A model generated the notes under the pieces. That model was not told the origin of the DNA. It worked only from the letters and a program-made list of their open reading frames with translations, and ran no database searches. A stretch of 64,000 nucleotides of DNA, taken from NCBI RefSeq assembly GCF_019754945.1, contig NZ_JAEUWU010000005.1, forward strand, positions 124,001-188,000. Reading direction: 5' to 3'. A program made the position numbers and the translations under genes. Shown here in pieces: positions 11,652 through 21,530 of this stretch (the stretch's first letter is position 1; the number at the start of each line of letters is the position of its first letter). This DNA comes from Corynebacterium pseudokroppenstedtii (GTDB taxonomy: Bacteria; Actinomycetota; Actinomycetes; Mycobacteriales; Mycobacteriaceae).

Positions 11652-12560
11652 ATGTCTACACCGACGAATCCCGGGTTTGCGGCCGGTGAGCTGCGTGTTC
11701 ATGATTCCGCCGAGACATTCGCAGCAACAACGAGGGCGTTGCGTAAAACGGGGAAGCGTATTGTTCTTGTCCCCACCATGGGGGCCCTGCACGCGGGTCA
11801 CCGTGCTCTTCTCCGCGCAGCGCACAGGCTTCCCGGGGCCGTGGTGGCGTCGTCGGTTTTCGTGAACCCAGCCCAGTTCGATAACCCCGATGACTTCGAA
11901 AAATACCCCGTGACGCTGCAGCGTGACCTGGATATCCTTCGTGAGGAAGGCGTGTCCCTCGCGTTCACGCCCCAGGCTGAGGACATGTACCCTTACGGGA
12001 CCCGGACAATGGTCCACCCCGGCCCCGTCGCCGAGGGGCTCGAAGGGGACCGCGATGGCCACTTTGTCGGTGTGGCCACGGTGGTCTCTAAGCTGCTCAA
12101 TCTGTCCCATGCCACGGACATCGTGATGGGAGAGAAAGATTATCAGCAGTTGGTGATCATCCAGCAGCTGGTCACCGACCTCAACATGGAGGTCACGGTG
12201 CATGGGGTGCCGATCGTGCGGGAACATGATGGGCTGGCGCTCTCGTCGCGTAACGTTCGCCTGGACCCGGAGGCTCGCGTCACCGCGACGGCGATCTCGG
12301 CCGCGATGACCGCTGCGCTATACAAAGCAAAAGACGGTGCTCGCGCTGTCGAGGCGGAAGCTCGGCGGATCATGGAGGGCGAAGGCATTGATGTGCTTTA
12401 CGCCGTTGTCCGCGGGAAAGATTTGGGGCCCGCTCCCGAGAACGGGGAGGGCCGTCTGCTTGTCGCCGCAAAGGTTGGTGGCGTGCGGTTGATCGATAAC
12501 ACCGGCGTCATGTTAGGGGAGCTTCCCGCCGACAGCACCGACACACCCGCCGCCCACTAA
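11652..12560 (+). CDS. panC: pantothenate synthetase
   Basis: ATP-dependent condensation of pantoate and beta-alanine to pantothenate, a coenzyme A precursor. Motifs: [10 protein letters not shown] at 41-50 (adenylate site), [20 protein letters not shown]-like block at about 73-92, and [11 protein letters not shown] followed by MGEKDYQQL. Length 302 aa is normal. No panD or panB is adjacent, unlike the mycobacterial panC-panD arrangement, so beta-alanine and pantoate supply must be encoded elsewhere. A likely ribosome site GAGAAG lies about 16 nt upstream; the start is consistent with the N-terminal extension seen in relatives. Confidence 0.95.
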   Translation: MSTPTNPGFAAGELRVHDSAETFAATTRALRKTGKRIVLVPTMGALHAGHRALLRAAHRLPGAVVASSVFVNPAQFDNPDDFEKYPVTLQRDLDILREEGVSLAFTPQAEDMYPYGTRTMVHPGPVAEGLEGDRDGHFVGVATVVSKLLNLSHATDIVMGEKDYQQLVIIQQLVTDLNMEVTVHGVPIVREHDGLALSSRNVRLDPEARVTATAISAAMTAALYKAKDGARAVEAEARRIMEGEGIDVLYAVVRGKDLGPAPENGEGRLLVAAKVGGVRLIDNTGVMLGELPADSTDTPAAH

Positions 12561-12614
12561 GCTTACAAAGCCGACTAGGGACGGCCCACAGGTTGCCTGT
12601 GAGGCAAGGTCAGC

Positions 12615-12620
12615 TACTCT
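12615..12620 (+). promoter_or_regulatory. -10 element of lysS (leaderless)
   Basis: TACTCT, then 7 nt, then GTG 12628; no Shine-Dalgarno sequence. Confidence 0.5.
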
Positions 12621-12627
12621 TTATCGC

Positions 12628-14238
12628 GTGAGTAAAGCGACGAAAAACCAGGATGTCCCAGAGCAAGTTAAAGTTCGCAAGGCAAAAAGGGAGCGGTTGC
12701 TCTCCGAGGGAACTGCGCCGTACCCAGTCGACGTCGAGCGCACCCACACGCTGAAACAAATTCGCGACGCCTTCGTCGTCGATGAAGATAAAGCGGGGAC
12801 CACCGAACAACGTGCCGACGGCACCGTTCGTCGTTATTTAGGTATCGGTGATGAAACGGACACTGAGGTGGCTGTGGCCGGGCGTGTGATTTTTATGCGC
12901 AATACCGGCAAGCTGTGTTTCGCCACGCTGCAAGAGGGGGACGGGACGCAGCTCCAGGCGATGCTGTCGCTCGCCGAGGTAGGGGAGGACGCCCTCAAAC
13001 GCTGGAAGTCCGACGTCGATATGGGCGACTTCGTGTCCATTCGTGGTCGTGTGGTGTCGTCGCGCCGCGGCGAGCTGTCGGTGTTCGCGTCGACCTGGAC
13101 ATTGGCGTCAAAGGCCCTGCGCCCCCTGCCCGTGTCCTTCGCCGACATGAATGAGGACACCCGCATCCGCTACCGCTACACCGATTTGATTATGCGGGAC
13201 GACGCCCGCCGCATGATGATCACCCGCGTGACCGTTGTGCGCGCTGTGCGTGAATACCTCCAGGGCCTGGGCTTCCTCGAGGTCGAGACTCCCATGTTGC
13301 AGACGTTGCATGGTGGCGCGGCCGCGCGCCCGTTTGTGACGCATTCCAACGCTCTAGACATGGATCTCTACCTGCGCATTGCGCCGGAACTGTACCTGAA
13401 GCGCTGCGTCGTCGGCGGTATTGAGAAGGTTTTCGAGGTCAACAGGAATTTCCGGAACGAGGGCATCGACTCCTCCCACAGCCCGGAGTTCGCCATGTTG
13501 GAAACCTATCAGGCCTACGCGACGTATGACGATAACGCCGCCTCCACGCAGGGCCTGATCCAGCATTGTGCGCGCGCCGTCAACAAGTTGGTACACGACA
13601 ACTGGGATCCGGAGCAGGACCCGGATTCGCTGGTCGTCACTCTTGCCGACGGTTCCACTTACGATTTTGGTGGCGAGTGGCCGAAGCTGGACATGTATGA
13701 CAGCTTGAACGAGGCTTTGCAGCGCAAGTTCCCCGGCCAGCCCGAGGTGACCATTCATTCGACTGTCGACGAATTGAAGGCGATCGCGGACACGATTGGT
13801 GTGGAACCGGGCACAGGATGGGGCCATGGAAAATTCGTCGAGGAAATCTGGGAAGAGCTGTGTGCTGACCAACTGGATGGCCCCGTGTTCGTCCGCAACT
13901 TCCCGGTCGAGACGTCCCCGTTGACGCGTGATCACCGGTCGAAGCCCGGTGTGACGGAGAAGTGGGATCTGTATGTCCGCGGTTTCGAATTGGCGACTGG
14001 CTATTCCGAGTTGATCGACCCCGTGATCCAGCGTCAGCGCTTTGAGGACCAGGCTCGTTTAGCCGCCGGTGGCGATGACGAAGCCATGGTCCTGGACGAG
14101 GACTTCCTCCAGGCCATGGAGCAGGGGATGCCCCCGACGGCGGGAACCGGAATGGGTATTGACCGCTTGCTGATGGCATTAACCGGCTTGGGGATTCGGG
14201 AAACCGTGCTGTTCCCGTTGGTGAAGCCGGAGCGGTAA
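12628..14238 (+). CDS. lysS: lysyl-tRNA synthetase, class II
   Basis: Charges tRNA-Lys. At 536 residues it has the N-terminal OB-fold anticodon-binding domain (about 60-165) and the class II catalytic core: motif 1 region [17 protein letters not shown], motif 2 [12 protein letters not shown] at about 268-279, and motif 3 GMGIDRLLM near the C-terminus. GTG 12628 is supported by a leaderless -10. It is followed by a clear hairpin terminator, closing the block that begins with ppa. Confidence 0.96.
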   Translation: MSKATKNQDVPEQVKVRKAKRERLLSEGTAPYPVDVERTHTLKQIRDAFVVDEDKAGTTEQRADGTVRRYLGIGDETDTEVAVAGRVIFMRNTGKLCFATLQEGDGTQLQAMLSLAEVGEDALKRWKSDVDMGDFVSIRGRVVSSRRGELSVFASTWTLASKALRPLPVSFADMNEDTRIRYRYTDLIMRDDARRMMITRVTVVRAVREYLQGLGFLEVETPMLQTLHGGAAARPFVTHSNALDMDLYLRIAPELYLKRCVVGGIEKVFEVNRNFRNEGIDSSHSPEFAMLETYQAYATYDDNAASTQGLIQHCARAVNKLVHDNWDPEQDPDSLVVTLADGSTYDFGGEWPKLDMYDSLNEALQRKFPGQPEVTIHSTVDELKAIADTIGVEPGTGWGHGKFVEEIWEELCADQLDGPVFVRNFPVETSPLTRDHRSKPGVTEKWDLYVRGFELATGYSELIDPVIQRQRFEDQARLAAGGDDEAMVLDEDFLQAMEQGMPPTAGTGMGIDRLLMALTGLGIRETVLFPLVKPER

Positions 14239-14251
14239 GTAGCGCGGTGTG

Positions 14252-14282
14252 GCCCTGGGTGAGTACTCACCTGGGGCTTTTC
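14252..14282 (+). terminator. rho-independent terminator of lysS
   Basis: The arms GCCCTGGGTGAG and CTCACCTGGGGC pair over up to 12 positions (two G-T wobbles) and are followed at once by TTTTCT. It lies 13 nt after the lysS stop. Confidence 0.75.
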
Positions 14283-14440
14283 TCGTGAGCTCGGTTTCAT
14301 TGGGGCCTGATCGTGGCTTTGTCGGTTTTCTTTCGTCATTGTGACACCGATCACGCGCTTGTGCGTTATGCTTATGTTAGCTTCCTGGCAATGCATCGTC
14401 GACCGGTGTGTGGCCGACACGAACGACCGAAAGGCCTTTA

Positions 14441-15955
14441 ATGTCTTCAACGAATGAACGCGACAATGGCTCGGGCTCCGCGGCAAGTGCCCGCGACAAC
14501 GCTGCGAAATCCAGCGGCAAGAACTCCGACGGCAACGACTCAACCGTTGGGAAAAATAACATTAAGCGGGACGCGATGGGCACAGCAATGCGCCTGTTGA
14601 CGCGAGTCACCGGCTCCGATTTCGCCGCGAAGTATGGCCTCAACGAACGCATTGACCGCGTTGCTTATGAGTCGACGAAGACAGGAATGAAGTCTCTCGG
14701 CGCAGCAACCCGCGAATTTAAGCGGGTCACCAGCGGGCAGTCGCCGATCCGCCTCCCGTTCCTCGGCTTGGGCGATGATAAGAAGATTGGCGACGAAAAA
14801 CCCGACGCCGAGGCCGAGGAAAAAGCTGCGGAATCCAAGAAGATCGTGTGGGACCTCACGCCCGATGAGGACCAGGAGATGATCGTCGAGACGATCAAGG
14901 ATTTCGCCGAGAAGCGCATTAGCCCGGCAGCACACGATGCCGATGAAGGCGCGGCTGTGTCTGAGGACCTCCGCAAAGAGGCGCTTGGCCTGGGCATTTC
15001 CATGGTGAACGTGCCGGAGGAATTCGAGGGAATCGCCACCGGGTCCAACCTCACGACGAATTTCCTCGTCACCGAGGCGTTGGCCCACGCGGACCCGGGG
15101 ATTGCCTTGTCGGTGATGGCCCCGGCCGGTGTCGCCGCGACCTTGACCGCGTACGGTTCGGACGAGCAGCAGCGCACCTATTTGCCAGCATTCGCGGGCG
15201 AGGACATTCCGATCTCCGCGGTGTCCGTCGCCGAGCCTCAGCCGCTGTTCGATCCTTTCTCCTTGTCGACGACTGCCCGCCGCGAGGGCGATGACGTGGT
15301 GATCGAGGGCGTCAAGGCCCTGGTTCCCGACGCTGGCAATTGCGAACTGTTCGTCGTCGCCACCATGCTTGACGATGCTCCGACGCTCGTCATCGTCGAA
15401 TCTGATGCCGATGGCGTCGTGATTGAGCCCGACCCGAGCATGGGATTCCGCGCGGCAGGACTGGGACGGCTGCTTTTGAACGACGTGCGTGTTCCCGCGT
15501 CGAACATTCTTGGCGGGGAGGATCGCTCTGCGGAGGACAGGGAGAGCGACTACCGGAACATTATTCGGCGGTCCCGGTTGGGCTGGGCCGCGTTGGCTGT
15601 GGGGGCATGTTCGGCGGTGCTGGACTATGTGAAGCCGTACGTCAACGAACGTCAGGCGTTTGGTGAGCCGATTTCTCACCGCCAGGCGGTGGCGTTCGCG
15701 GTGGCGAACATCCGCATTGAACTCGACGGCATGCGTTTGGTCGCGCTGCGTGGTTGCTCCCGCGCGGACCAGGGGCTGACGTTCCACCGCGAGGCAGCCC
15801 TGGCCCGTGACTTGGCGGCCGAGAAGGGCATGGCGATCGGGTCAGATGGAGTCCAACTGCTGGGTGGTCATGGTTATACCAAGGAGCATCCGGTGGAGCG
15901 GTGGTACAGGGATCTGCGTGCAATCGGCGTCGCTGAAGGAACGATCGTTCTGTAA
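14441..15955 (+). CDS. acyl-CoA dehydrogenase (FadE24-like)
   Basis: FAD enzyme of fatty-acid beta-oxidation, predicted to form alpha,beta-double bonds in acyl-CoA. The 504-residue chain has a hydrophilic N-terminal extension of about 100 residues, then the ACAD core: middle domain ISAVSVAEPQPLF, C-terminal helices with RQAFGEPISHRQAVAF and LLGGHGYTKEHPVERWYRD, and Glu499 in the terminal AEGT, the position of the catalytic base in this family. SD-like GAAAGG precedes ATG 14441. The next gene is a second ACAD. The pair looks like mycobacterial fadE24-fadE23 (Rv3139-Rv3140), recalled from the start of FadE23; such pairs often assemble as heteromers. Substrate chain length cannot be read. Confidence 0.82.
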   Translation: MSSTNERDNGSGSAASARDNAAKSSGKNSDGNDSTVGKNNIKRDAMGTAMRLLTRVTGSDFAAKYGLNERIDRVAYESTKTGMKSLGAATREFKRVTSGQSPIRLPFLGLGDDKKIGDEKPDAEAEEKAAESKKIVWDLTPDEDQEMIVETIKDFAEKRISPAAHDADEGAAVSEDLRKEALGLGISMVNVPEEFEGIATGSNLTTNFLVTEALAHADPGIALSVMAPAGVAATLTAYGSDEQQRTYLPAFAGEDIPISAVSVAEPQPLFDPFSLSTTARREGDDVVIEGVKALVPDAGNCELFVVATMLDDAPTLVIVESDADGVVIEPDPSMGFRAAGLGRLLLNDVRVPASNILGGEDRSAEDRESDYRNIIRRSRLGWAALAVGACSAVLDYVKPYVNERQAFGEPISHRQAVAFAVANIRIELDGMRLVALRGCSRADQGLTFHREAALARDLAAEKGMAIGSDGVQLLGGHGYTKEHPVERWYRDLRAIGVAEGTIVL

Positions 15956-16082
15956 ACAGCCAGCCAGAACCGGCGTGAGCTGGCACCTGGCCCGCGATGT
16001 ACGCACACATGAACACGATGTTGTCAACCGAATAGAACCCGCAGCGTTGAACGCTCTTATGTGACCCCGGAGGGACACAATC

Positions 16083-17291
16083 ATGATTAACCTAGAACTT
16101 CCTGGCTTCTTGAAGAAGGGTGCGAACCCTGGGCATCAGGCGGCCGCCGAAATCTTCCGACCCATTTCCCGTAAGTACGACCTCGCCGAGCACGAGCGCC
16201 CCGTCGAACTCGACACCATGGCCAGCATGGTGGAAGGTATGGCCGACGCTGGCCGCGGAATGGCAGGCGCGTCGGGTGGTCGCGGAGATAAGAAGAAAAA
16301 GTCCGACGGCATCCGCAATGGCGGGAATATGGCCGCGGTGCTGAACGTACTTGAGCTGTGCTGGGGCGATGTGGCCCTCACGCTGTCCATCCCGTACCAG
16401 GGCCTCGGAAACTCCGCCATCGCGGCCGTCGCGACGGATGAGCAGTTGGAGCGCATCGGTAAGGTGTGGGCTTCCATGGCTATCACCGAGCCTGGCTTCG
16501 GCTCGGACTCCGCTGCCGTGTCAACAACAGCGACTCTCGACGGCGACGAGTACGTCATTAACGGTGAAAAGATCTTCGTGACGGCCGGTGAGCGCTCCGA
16601 CCACGTCGTCGTGTGGGCGAGTGTGGATAAGTCCAAAGGCCGGGCGGCTATTAAGTCGTTCGTCGTTCCGAAGTCAGCAGACGGCTTCACCGTGGAACGG
16701 TTGGAGCACAAGCTGGGTATTAAGGCGTCGGACACGGCGGTATTGCGCCTGGATAACGTGCGCGTCCCGAAGGAGAACCTGTTGGGTTCGCCGGAGGTGA
16801 GCACGAAGAAGGGCTTCGCCGGTGCGATGGCGACGTTCGATAACACGCGTCCGCTGGTCGCGGCGATGGCCGTCGGATGTGCCCGTGGCGCGTTGGAAAA
16901 GCTCCGTGAGGTGCTGGAAGACGCCGGTGAGGTCATCGATTATGACAAGCCGAAGTATGCTCAGTCGGCTGCCGTAGCGGAATACCTCGATTTGGAGAGC
17001 GATTGGGAAGCTGCGTACCTGTTGACGCTGCGTGCGGCGTGGATGGCGGATAATAAGAAGCCAAACACCAAGGAAGCGTCGATTGCGAAGGCGAAGGCAG
17101 GGCGCGTCGGAACTCATGTCACGCTCAAGGCTGTGGAATTGGCTGGGCCGTGGGGCTACTCCGAACGCGAGCTGCTGGAAAAGTGGGGGCGCGATTCCAA
17201 GATTCTGGACATCTTCGAGGGAACGCAGCAGATTCAGCAGTTGGTTGTTGCCCGCCGTGAGCTGGGGCTGAGCTCTAAGGAATTGAAGTAG
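16083..17291 (+). CDS. acyl-CoA dehydrogenase (FadE23-like)
   Basis: Second ACAD of the pair, 402 aa. Visible: N-terminal INLELPGFLKKG followed by RPISRKYDLAEHERPVELD (strongly FadE23-like in my recollection), FAD/substrate segment ITEPGFGSDSAAVSTTA, and C-terminal IFEGTQQIQ with Glu379 at the catalytic-base position. A Lys/Gly-rich loop (ASGGRGDKKKKSDG, about 62-75) interrupts the N-terminal helical domain. GGAGGG stands 8 nt before the ATG. It lies 127 nt after the first ACAD on the same strand, probably one operon. A role in fatty-acid catabolism is likely, since lipophilic corynebacteria live on host lipids; this link is inference. Confidence 0.85.
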   Translation: MINLELPGFLKKGANPGHQAAAEIFRPISRKYDLAEHERPVELDTMASMVEGMADAGRGMAGASGGRGDKKKKSDGIRNGGNMAAVLNVLELCWGDVALTLSIPYQGLGNSAIAAVATDEQLERIGKVWASMAITEPGFGSDSAAVSTTATLDGDEYVINGEKIFVTAGERSDHVVVWASVDKSKGRAAIKSFVVPKSADGFTVERLEHKLGIKASDTAVLRLDNVRVPKENLLGSPEVSTKKGFAGAMATFDNTRPLVAAMAVGCARGALEKLREVLEDAGEVIDYDKPKYAQSAAVAEYLDLESDWEAAYLLTLRAAWMADNKKPNTKEASIAKAKAGRVGTHVTLKAVELAGPWGYSERELLEKWGRDSKILDIFEGTQQIQQLVVARRELGLSSKELK

Positions 17292-17428
17292 ACGGCGCGA
17301 GGGCTTAACCGCTCTCACACCTCACCCGCGCCGGGATTGTGCGATCGACAGCGTGTGTCTGTTGTGTAGTACGAAACTCGTGCATGGCGACAGCCCTGTC
17401 TGCGGACACGTTAGCTAGGGACGTTAAG

Positions 17429-17434
17429 TAGAGT
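17429..17434 (+). promoter_or_regulatory. -10 element of the DUF1304 gene
   Basis: TAGAGT, 8 nt, then ATG 17443 with no ribosome-binding site: probable leaderless start. Confidence 0.45.
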
Positions 17435-17442
17435 ATCCACTC

Positions 17443-17829
17443 ATGATCTTCTTAGGCGCAGTTGTTGCTGCTCTGGCGGCCCTCCTTCATGTTTTCATCT
17501 TTTATTTAGAGTCGGTGGCGTGGACTGGTTCTCGCGCGCGATCAGTATTCGGGATGAGCGAAGACGAAGCAGTATCTACAAAGGAACTAGCGTTTAACCA
17601 GGGTTTTTATAATCTCTTTCTCGCCCTCGAGGTGTTCGTAGCTCTTGGTTTCTTGGTTGCCGGAGCGACGGCCGTCGGTGGTGCTTTAGCCCTCGCCGGC
17701 GTGGGGTCGATGCTTGCTGCGGCGCTCGTTTTGTGGGTATGGTCACCCGACAACCGCAGTGCAGCCGTCAAGCAGGGGTCACTCCCTCTGCTTGCCGTCA
17801 TTCTCATCACCATCGGACTCTGCGCGTAA
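17443..17829 (+). CDS. DUF1304 family membrane protein
   Basis: A 128-residue protein with four hydrophobic segments and the family phrase [12 protein letters not shown] at about 48-59. DUF1304 proteins are small integral membrane proteins of unknown role. A separate promoter-like -10 precedes it and folD follows after 88 nt with its own -10, so it is probably monocistronic. Confidence 0.8.
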   Translation: MIFLGAVVAALAALLHVFIFYLESVAWTGSRARSVFGMSEDEAVSTKELAFNQGFYNLFLALEVFVALGFLVAGATAVGGALALAGVGSMLAAALVLWVWSPDNRSAAVKQGSLPLLAVILITIGLCA

Positions 17830-17905
17830 CAAAAGTGCTGTAGCGCCGCGGAAAAATCCCCGAATAATCCAGAATGAACCTGGAAACGAGAATAAGCGGG
17901 TTCGT

Positions 17906-17911
17906 TATACT
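17906..17911 (+). promoter_or_regulatory. -10 element of folD (leaderless)
   Basis: TATACT, 6 nt, then ATG 17918. It decides the start against longer upstream frames. Confidence 0.55.
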
Positions 17912-17917
17912 GTCGGC

Positions 17918-18772
17918 ATGGCTTCTTCGCTTGATGGACGTTTGTACCGCTCGGAGATCATCGAGGATCTCACCCGTCGTGTCGCAGCGTTAAAAGATGC
18001 GGGTTACCAGCCGGGTTTAGGCACAGTGCTGGTTGGTGATGATCCTGGCAGCCAAGCGTACGTCCGCATGAAGCACAAGGACTGCGAGCAGATCGGCATC
18101 CGTTCCATTCGGAAGGATCTCCCGTCGGATATTTCCCAGGAGGACCTCTCTGCTGTTATCGATGAGCTCAATGCCGACGACGCCTGCACCGGCTATATCG
18201 TCCAGCTCCCGTTGCCGAAGCACCTAGATGAAAACGCCGTGTTGGAGCAGATTGACCCGGAGAAAGACGCCGATGGCCTGCATCCGGTGAACTTGGGGAA
18301 GCTGGTGCTGAATGAGCCGGCCCCGCTGCCGTGTACGCCCAATGGCTGTATTCATTTGTTGCGACGTTTCGGTGTGGAGCTCAATGGCATGAAAGTCGTC
18401 ATCATCGGCAGGGGGATTACCGTCGGCCGACCGCTCGGCTTGATGCTGACCCGCCGAAGCGAGAACAGCACGGTGACCCTGTGTCACACGGGGACGAAAG
18501 ATGTGGCGGCCGAGACTCGCGTGGCCGACGTCGTTATTGCCGCGGCTGGTAAACCACATATGTTGACCGCGGACATGATTAAACCCGGTGCAGCCGTGCT
18601 GGATGTGGGTGTTTCTCGTGTCGACGGCAAGCTGACGGGCGATGTTGCACCCGATGTGTGGGATAAAGCAGCGTGGGTGAGCCCGAACCCCGGGGGCGTC
18701 GGGCCAATGACGCGTTCATTCCTGATGGCGAACGTGGTGGAACGCGGTGAGCGTTTGGCAGGGATAGCGTAA
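17918..18772 (+). CDS. folD: bifunctional methylene-tetrahydrofolate dehydrogenase / cyclohydrolase
   Basis: Interconverts 5,10-methylene-THF, methenyl-THF and 10-formyl-THF, linking the folate pool to purine and methionine synthesis. The 284-residue product has YVRMK (Tyr48, catalytic Lys52), [13 protein letters not shown], the NADP site [12 protein letters not shown] and the C-terminal PGGVGPMT. Length is normal. The leaderless -10 sets the start. It overlaps the DUF3017 gene by 1 nt, the usual actinobacterial pairing. Confidence 0.95.
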   Translation: MASSLDGRLYRSEIIEDLTRRVAALKDAGYQPGLGTVLVGDDPGSQAYVRMKHKDCEQIGIRSIRKDLPSDISQEDLSAVIDELNADDACTGYIVQLPLPKHLDENAVLEQIDPEKDADGLHPVNLGKLVLNEPAPLPCTPNGCIHLLRRFGVELNGMKVVIIGRGITVGRPLGLMLTRRSENSTVTLCHTGTKDVAAETRVADVVIAAAGKPHMLTADMIKPGAAVLDVGVSRVDGKLTGDVAPDVWDKAAWVSPNPGGVGPMTRSFLMANVVERGERLAGIA

Positions 18773-19164
18773 TGAGTGGCACTGGGAAGACACCCATTCC
18801 CGACGCATACGTGAAGTGGGGGAATCATCTGCGGGGAAAAACCGCACAGAAGTCGATGCTGTCGAACCCGCACGACGGGGATTTCGTCTCCCCCATCCCG
18901 TTGGTGTACCAGCGCATCGTAGTGGCCCTATTTGTGGTCGGGATGTCTGTCGCCGCCCTCTTTGTCGCGTTCGAGCACTGGCGACGGGGGTCGTTCGTGA
19001 TGGGGGCCAGCATGGTGTGGCTGGCCATCGCCCGGGCGACGTGCGACTCGGAAGCTTTGGGCGTTCTCTCCGTCCGTTCCCGGCGCTTTGATGTCGCTTT
19101 TTGTTTCGGAGTGGGCCTGGTGGTGCTGTACTTAGCCGTGTCAATGGACGCGATGGCCGGCTAA
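18772..19164 (+). CDS. DUF3017 family membrane protein
   Basis: A 130-residue protein with three hydrophobic segments (about 45-66, 72-92, 104-127) and a hydrophilic N-terminus. Its start overlaps the folD stop (TAATG). DUF3017 genes follow folD in mycobacteria and corynebacteria; the role is unknown. Convergent with the glycosidase gene 21 nt downstream. Confidence 0.78.
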   Translation: MSGTGKTPIPDAYVKWGNHLRGKTAQKSMLSNPHDGDFVSPIPLVYQRIVVALFVVGMSVAALFVAFEHWRRGSFVMGASMVWLAIARATCDSEALGVLSVRSRRFDVAFCFGVGLVVLYLAVSMDAMAG

Positions 19165-19185
19165 CCCGGCCGCGTCATCTCACCA

Positions 19186-20802
19186 CTATTTCGGTGTGAT
19201 CGTGATCCGCACGTTCTTGTCCTGCGCCGTGACATGCACCGTCGTGCCGTCCTTAGCGACCTCAGCCGTTCCACCTTCAACATTGATGGTGAATCCGTTG
19301 GGGTAGTTCACGGTAGGAACGACAACCTCGCTGGTGATGTCCTTATCGAACGTCCTTTTACCGTCCACGCGGTCCGTCGTCCAGCTGGCCGTGTAGGTTT
19401 TTGCCTTTGGATCCCAGTGCGTCGACGTCGGCGTTCCGGCAGCTGCACGGAGGTGCGGTGCCGCAACAATGGCCAGTTTGTCTTTGTTCACAGCGTCGGC
19501 AGTGACGGGTCCACCGACGGTTGGATCAGCAACAATTCCCTGTTCCTTCTGGTTTTGGGTGGTCGGATCGTCACACCCGCAGTAGGACCAGTATTGCCAT
19601 CCGGTGAGGTGCTGGCGGGCCAAGTTAGTGACGCCGAGCAGGGTGTCGGCGTCGTCGGTCGCGCCGAATTCGGAAAGCAGCGTCGCCGAGTTGTTAGCCG
19701 CGGATACCTTGTCGGCATTGTTGAAAGTGATGCCATCGGGGATGGTGCACCCGGTGTACGTGCCAGCGATGGCATTGGTCGGGCAGTACACGTGCCAGCT
19801 GAGCGCGGTTCCCGCAGATGCGGGGACGCGCGGTGCCGTCGGGCGAGTGTTGAAGCCCATGTTCCACATGGAGTACGGCTCGTAGTGAACGATTGCCTGG
19901 GGGTCGGCGGCGGTGATGGAATCTGCGGCCTTTTGGTGGAGTGCGTCGAGGTGCTGGGTGGCCGCCCCACAATCGCCGAGGGCGAGGTAGCACAGTGGGT
20001 ACGCGCTGCCGGGCCACGGCTCATTCATGATGTCGTACCCCATCATGCCTGGTAGCGAACCCATTTTCTCAGCGACGTGCTTCCACATGGCGGCATAGCG
20101 CTCTTGCAGGCCAACGCCCCCGGGGCCGGGCTTATTCGTCAGGAAGTTGTCATAGGCGCGAATCAGGCCGATATTGACCGCTTGGTTAGTGGGGAAGCCG
20201 ACTTTCAGCAGGCTCGGCAGGCCATCGTCGATAACTGCCCAGTCGGGGGCGAATTCGCCTTCGAACTTCTCGTTGTACATGTCCTGGTGGGCGTCAATCA
20301 ACGTCATGATGCCACGTTTGCTCAGCATCGTGACAGTGTTCGCGATGGAGTCCAGGTAAGTGTCGTCGTACTGTCCCGGTTCGGGTTCGACAGCTTTCCA
20401 AATGATGCCCAGGCGGACGGAGTCAAAACCTTCCTTGGCAAGCCAGTCGGCGTCGTCCTCGTTGAAGCCACCGGCTTCGGCGGTGTAGGGCGGGTGTTTG
20501 TACACCATGTTGACGCCCTGGGTGAGGACCGCGCGGCCGCTGCCGTCGGTGTACCATTTTCCACTTTGCCCGATGTGCCCTCGGGCGGTGATGGAGGCCG
20601 GTTCCTGTTGGCTGCCGGCGAGTGCTGTGCGTGGTAGGAAGGTCATTGCCGACGCAACAAGCACGGTGGCTGCGATGATGGCGAACAATGCGCGACTATG
20701 TGTTGCCACCAATCCACGGGTACGTGTTGCTAACGATGCGCGGATATGTGGCGCGGGGGAGCTGCTCGGGCTGGGGAGTACGCCCGGGAAATGAGTTTTC
20801 AT
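19186..20802 (-). CDS. secreted GH5 glycosidase, endoglycoceramidase-like
   Basis: Glycoside hydrolase family 5 enzyme resembling endoglycoceramidases, which release the glycan from glycosphingolipids. The 538-residue chain has a long basic N-terminus and a hydrophobic signal segment (about 38-55) ending near ALA-GS, so export is expected. Active-site features: DAHQDMYN at about 170-177, acid/base Glu261 in YDIMNEPWPG, nucleophile Glu378 in LLSEFGA. The C-terminal ~90 residues look like a beta-sandwich domain. ATG 20802 is chosen because TACGAT lies 7 nt before it; an upstream in-frame TTG/GTG start is less likely. The GH5 assignment is firm; the ceramide-glycan substrate is inference from the DAHQD...APDWA pattern. 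Confidence 0.85.
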   Translation of the reverse strand: MKTHFPGVLPSPSSSPAPHIRASLATRTRGLVATHSRALFAIIAATVLVASAMTFLPRTALAGSQQEPASITARGHIGQSGKWYTDGSGRAVLTQGVNMVYKHPPYTAEAGGFNEDDADWLAKEGFDSVRLGIIWKAVEPEPGQYDDTYLDSIANTVTMLSKRGIMTLIDAHQDMYNEKFEGEFAPDWAVIDDGLPSLLKVGFPTNQAVNIGLIRAYDNFLTNKPGPGGVGLQERYAAMWKHVAEKMGSLPGMMGYDIMNEPWPGSAYPLCYLALGDCGAATQHLDALHQKAADSITAADPQAIVHYEPYSMWNMGFNTRPTAPRVPASAGTALSWHVYCPTNAIAGTYTGCTIPDGITFNNADKVSAANNSATLLSEFGATDDADTLLGVTNLARQHLTGWQYWSYCGCDDPTTQNQKEQGIVADPTVGGPVTADAVNKDKLAIVAAPHLRAAAGTPTSTHWDPKAKTYTASWTTDRVDGKRTFDKDITSEVVVPTVNYPNGFTINVEGGTAEVAKDGTTVHVTAQDKNVRITITPK

Positions 20803-20809
20803 AGTTGTT

Positions 20810-20815
20810 ATCGTA
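20810..20815 (-). promoter_or_regulatory. -10 element of the GH5 gene
   Basis: Minus-strand TACGAT, 7 nt, ATG 20802: leaderless pattern. Confidence 0.45.
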
Positions 20816-20952
20816 CTGGGCGCGATTGTGGTCTGGTGCACCAGAATGTGGGTAGTGGAAGGGCTCGCGAGCTGGCGTTAAGGTAGGGACATTGTGCCCA
20901 GGCGGTCGGCCCGCCAGCACGTCGCTTCATCTATGAGGAGGTTAAAGGAAGA

Positions 20953-21504
20953 ATGGCAGAGGCTTCACGCGTTTCAAGCGCTTCACGCGTTTCGGGGGTT
21001 TCCCGTGGGGACGAGGATGTGACGATCCGGCGTGCTCAGGAAGAGGATAGGGATTTCCTGATCCGCATGAATCACTTGACGGAGACGTGGGGTGATGAGG
21101 ACGCTGCCCAGGAACGGGACTTTTCCGAATCGGACGGTCACTACGTCGGCAAGTGGACCCCTGACCAGGGCGGAGTGATTGCAGTTCGGGATGATGAGCC
21201 GATTGGTGCGGCGTGGTTGCGTACGTTTACCGCGGAGGATCCGGGGACCGGTTTCGTGGAGGAGAAGTATCCGGAGGTGGCCATCGCTCTGGCGCCAGGT
21301 CACACCGGCGGGGGCCTTGGCCGTCGTTTATTAACTGCGGCTCTGGATCAGGCGCGGGATGATGGGCGCCCGGGAGTGAGTTTGTGTGTAGAGAAGGGCA
21401 ATGACCGTGCCCAGGCGTTGTATGAGAAACTTGGTTTCCGCTACGTGACGACGAGGGAGTCTGAGGGTAGTACGTACACGGTGATGGTTCACACCTATGA
21501 ATGA
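20953..21504 (+). CDS. GNAT family N-acetyltransferase
   Basis: A 183-residue GNAT-fold acetyltransferase. The acetyl-CoA-binding motif A is visible as APGHTGGGLGRRLL at about 115-128, followed by VEKGNDRAQALYEKLGFRY, typical of the fold. A repeated SRVS phrase in the first 18 residues (ASRVSSASRVSGVSR) is low complexity and could mean that translation starts later. AGGAGG and AAAGGAAG precede ATG 20953. Substrate is unknown. The glutaminase gene follows after 26 nt, suggesting one transcript. Confidence 0.85.
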   Translation: MAEASRVSSASRVSGVSRGDEDVTIRRAQEEDRDFLIRMNHLTETWGDEDAAQERDFSESDGHYVGKWTPDQGGVIAVRDDEPIGAAWLRTFTAEDPGTGFVEEKYPEVAIALAPGHTGGGLGRRLLTAALDQARDDGRPGVSLCVEKGNDRAQALYEKLGFRYVTTRESEGSTYTVMVHTYE

Positions 21505-21530
21505 TCGATGAATGATCGGAGCAAAACTCT

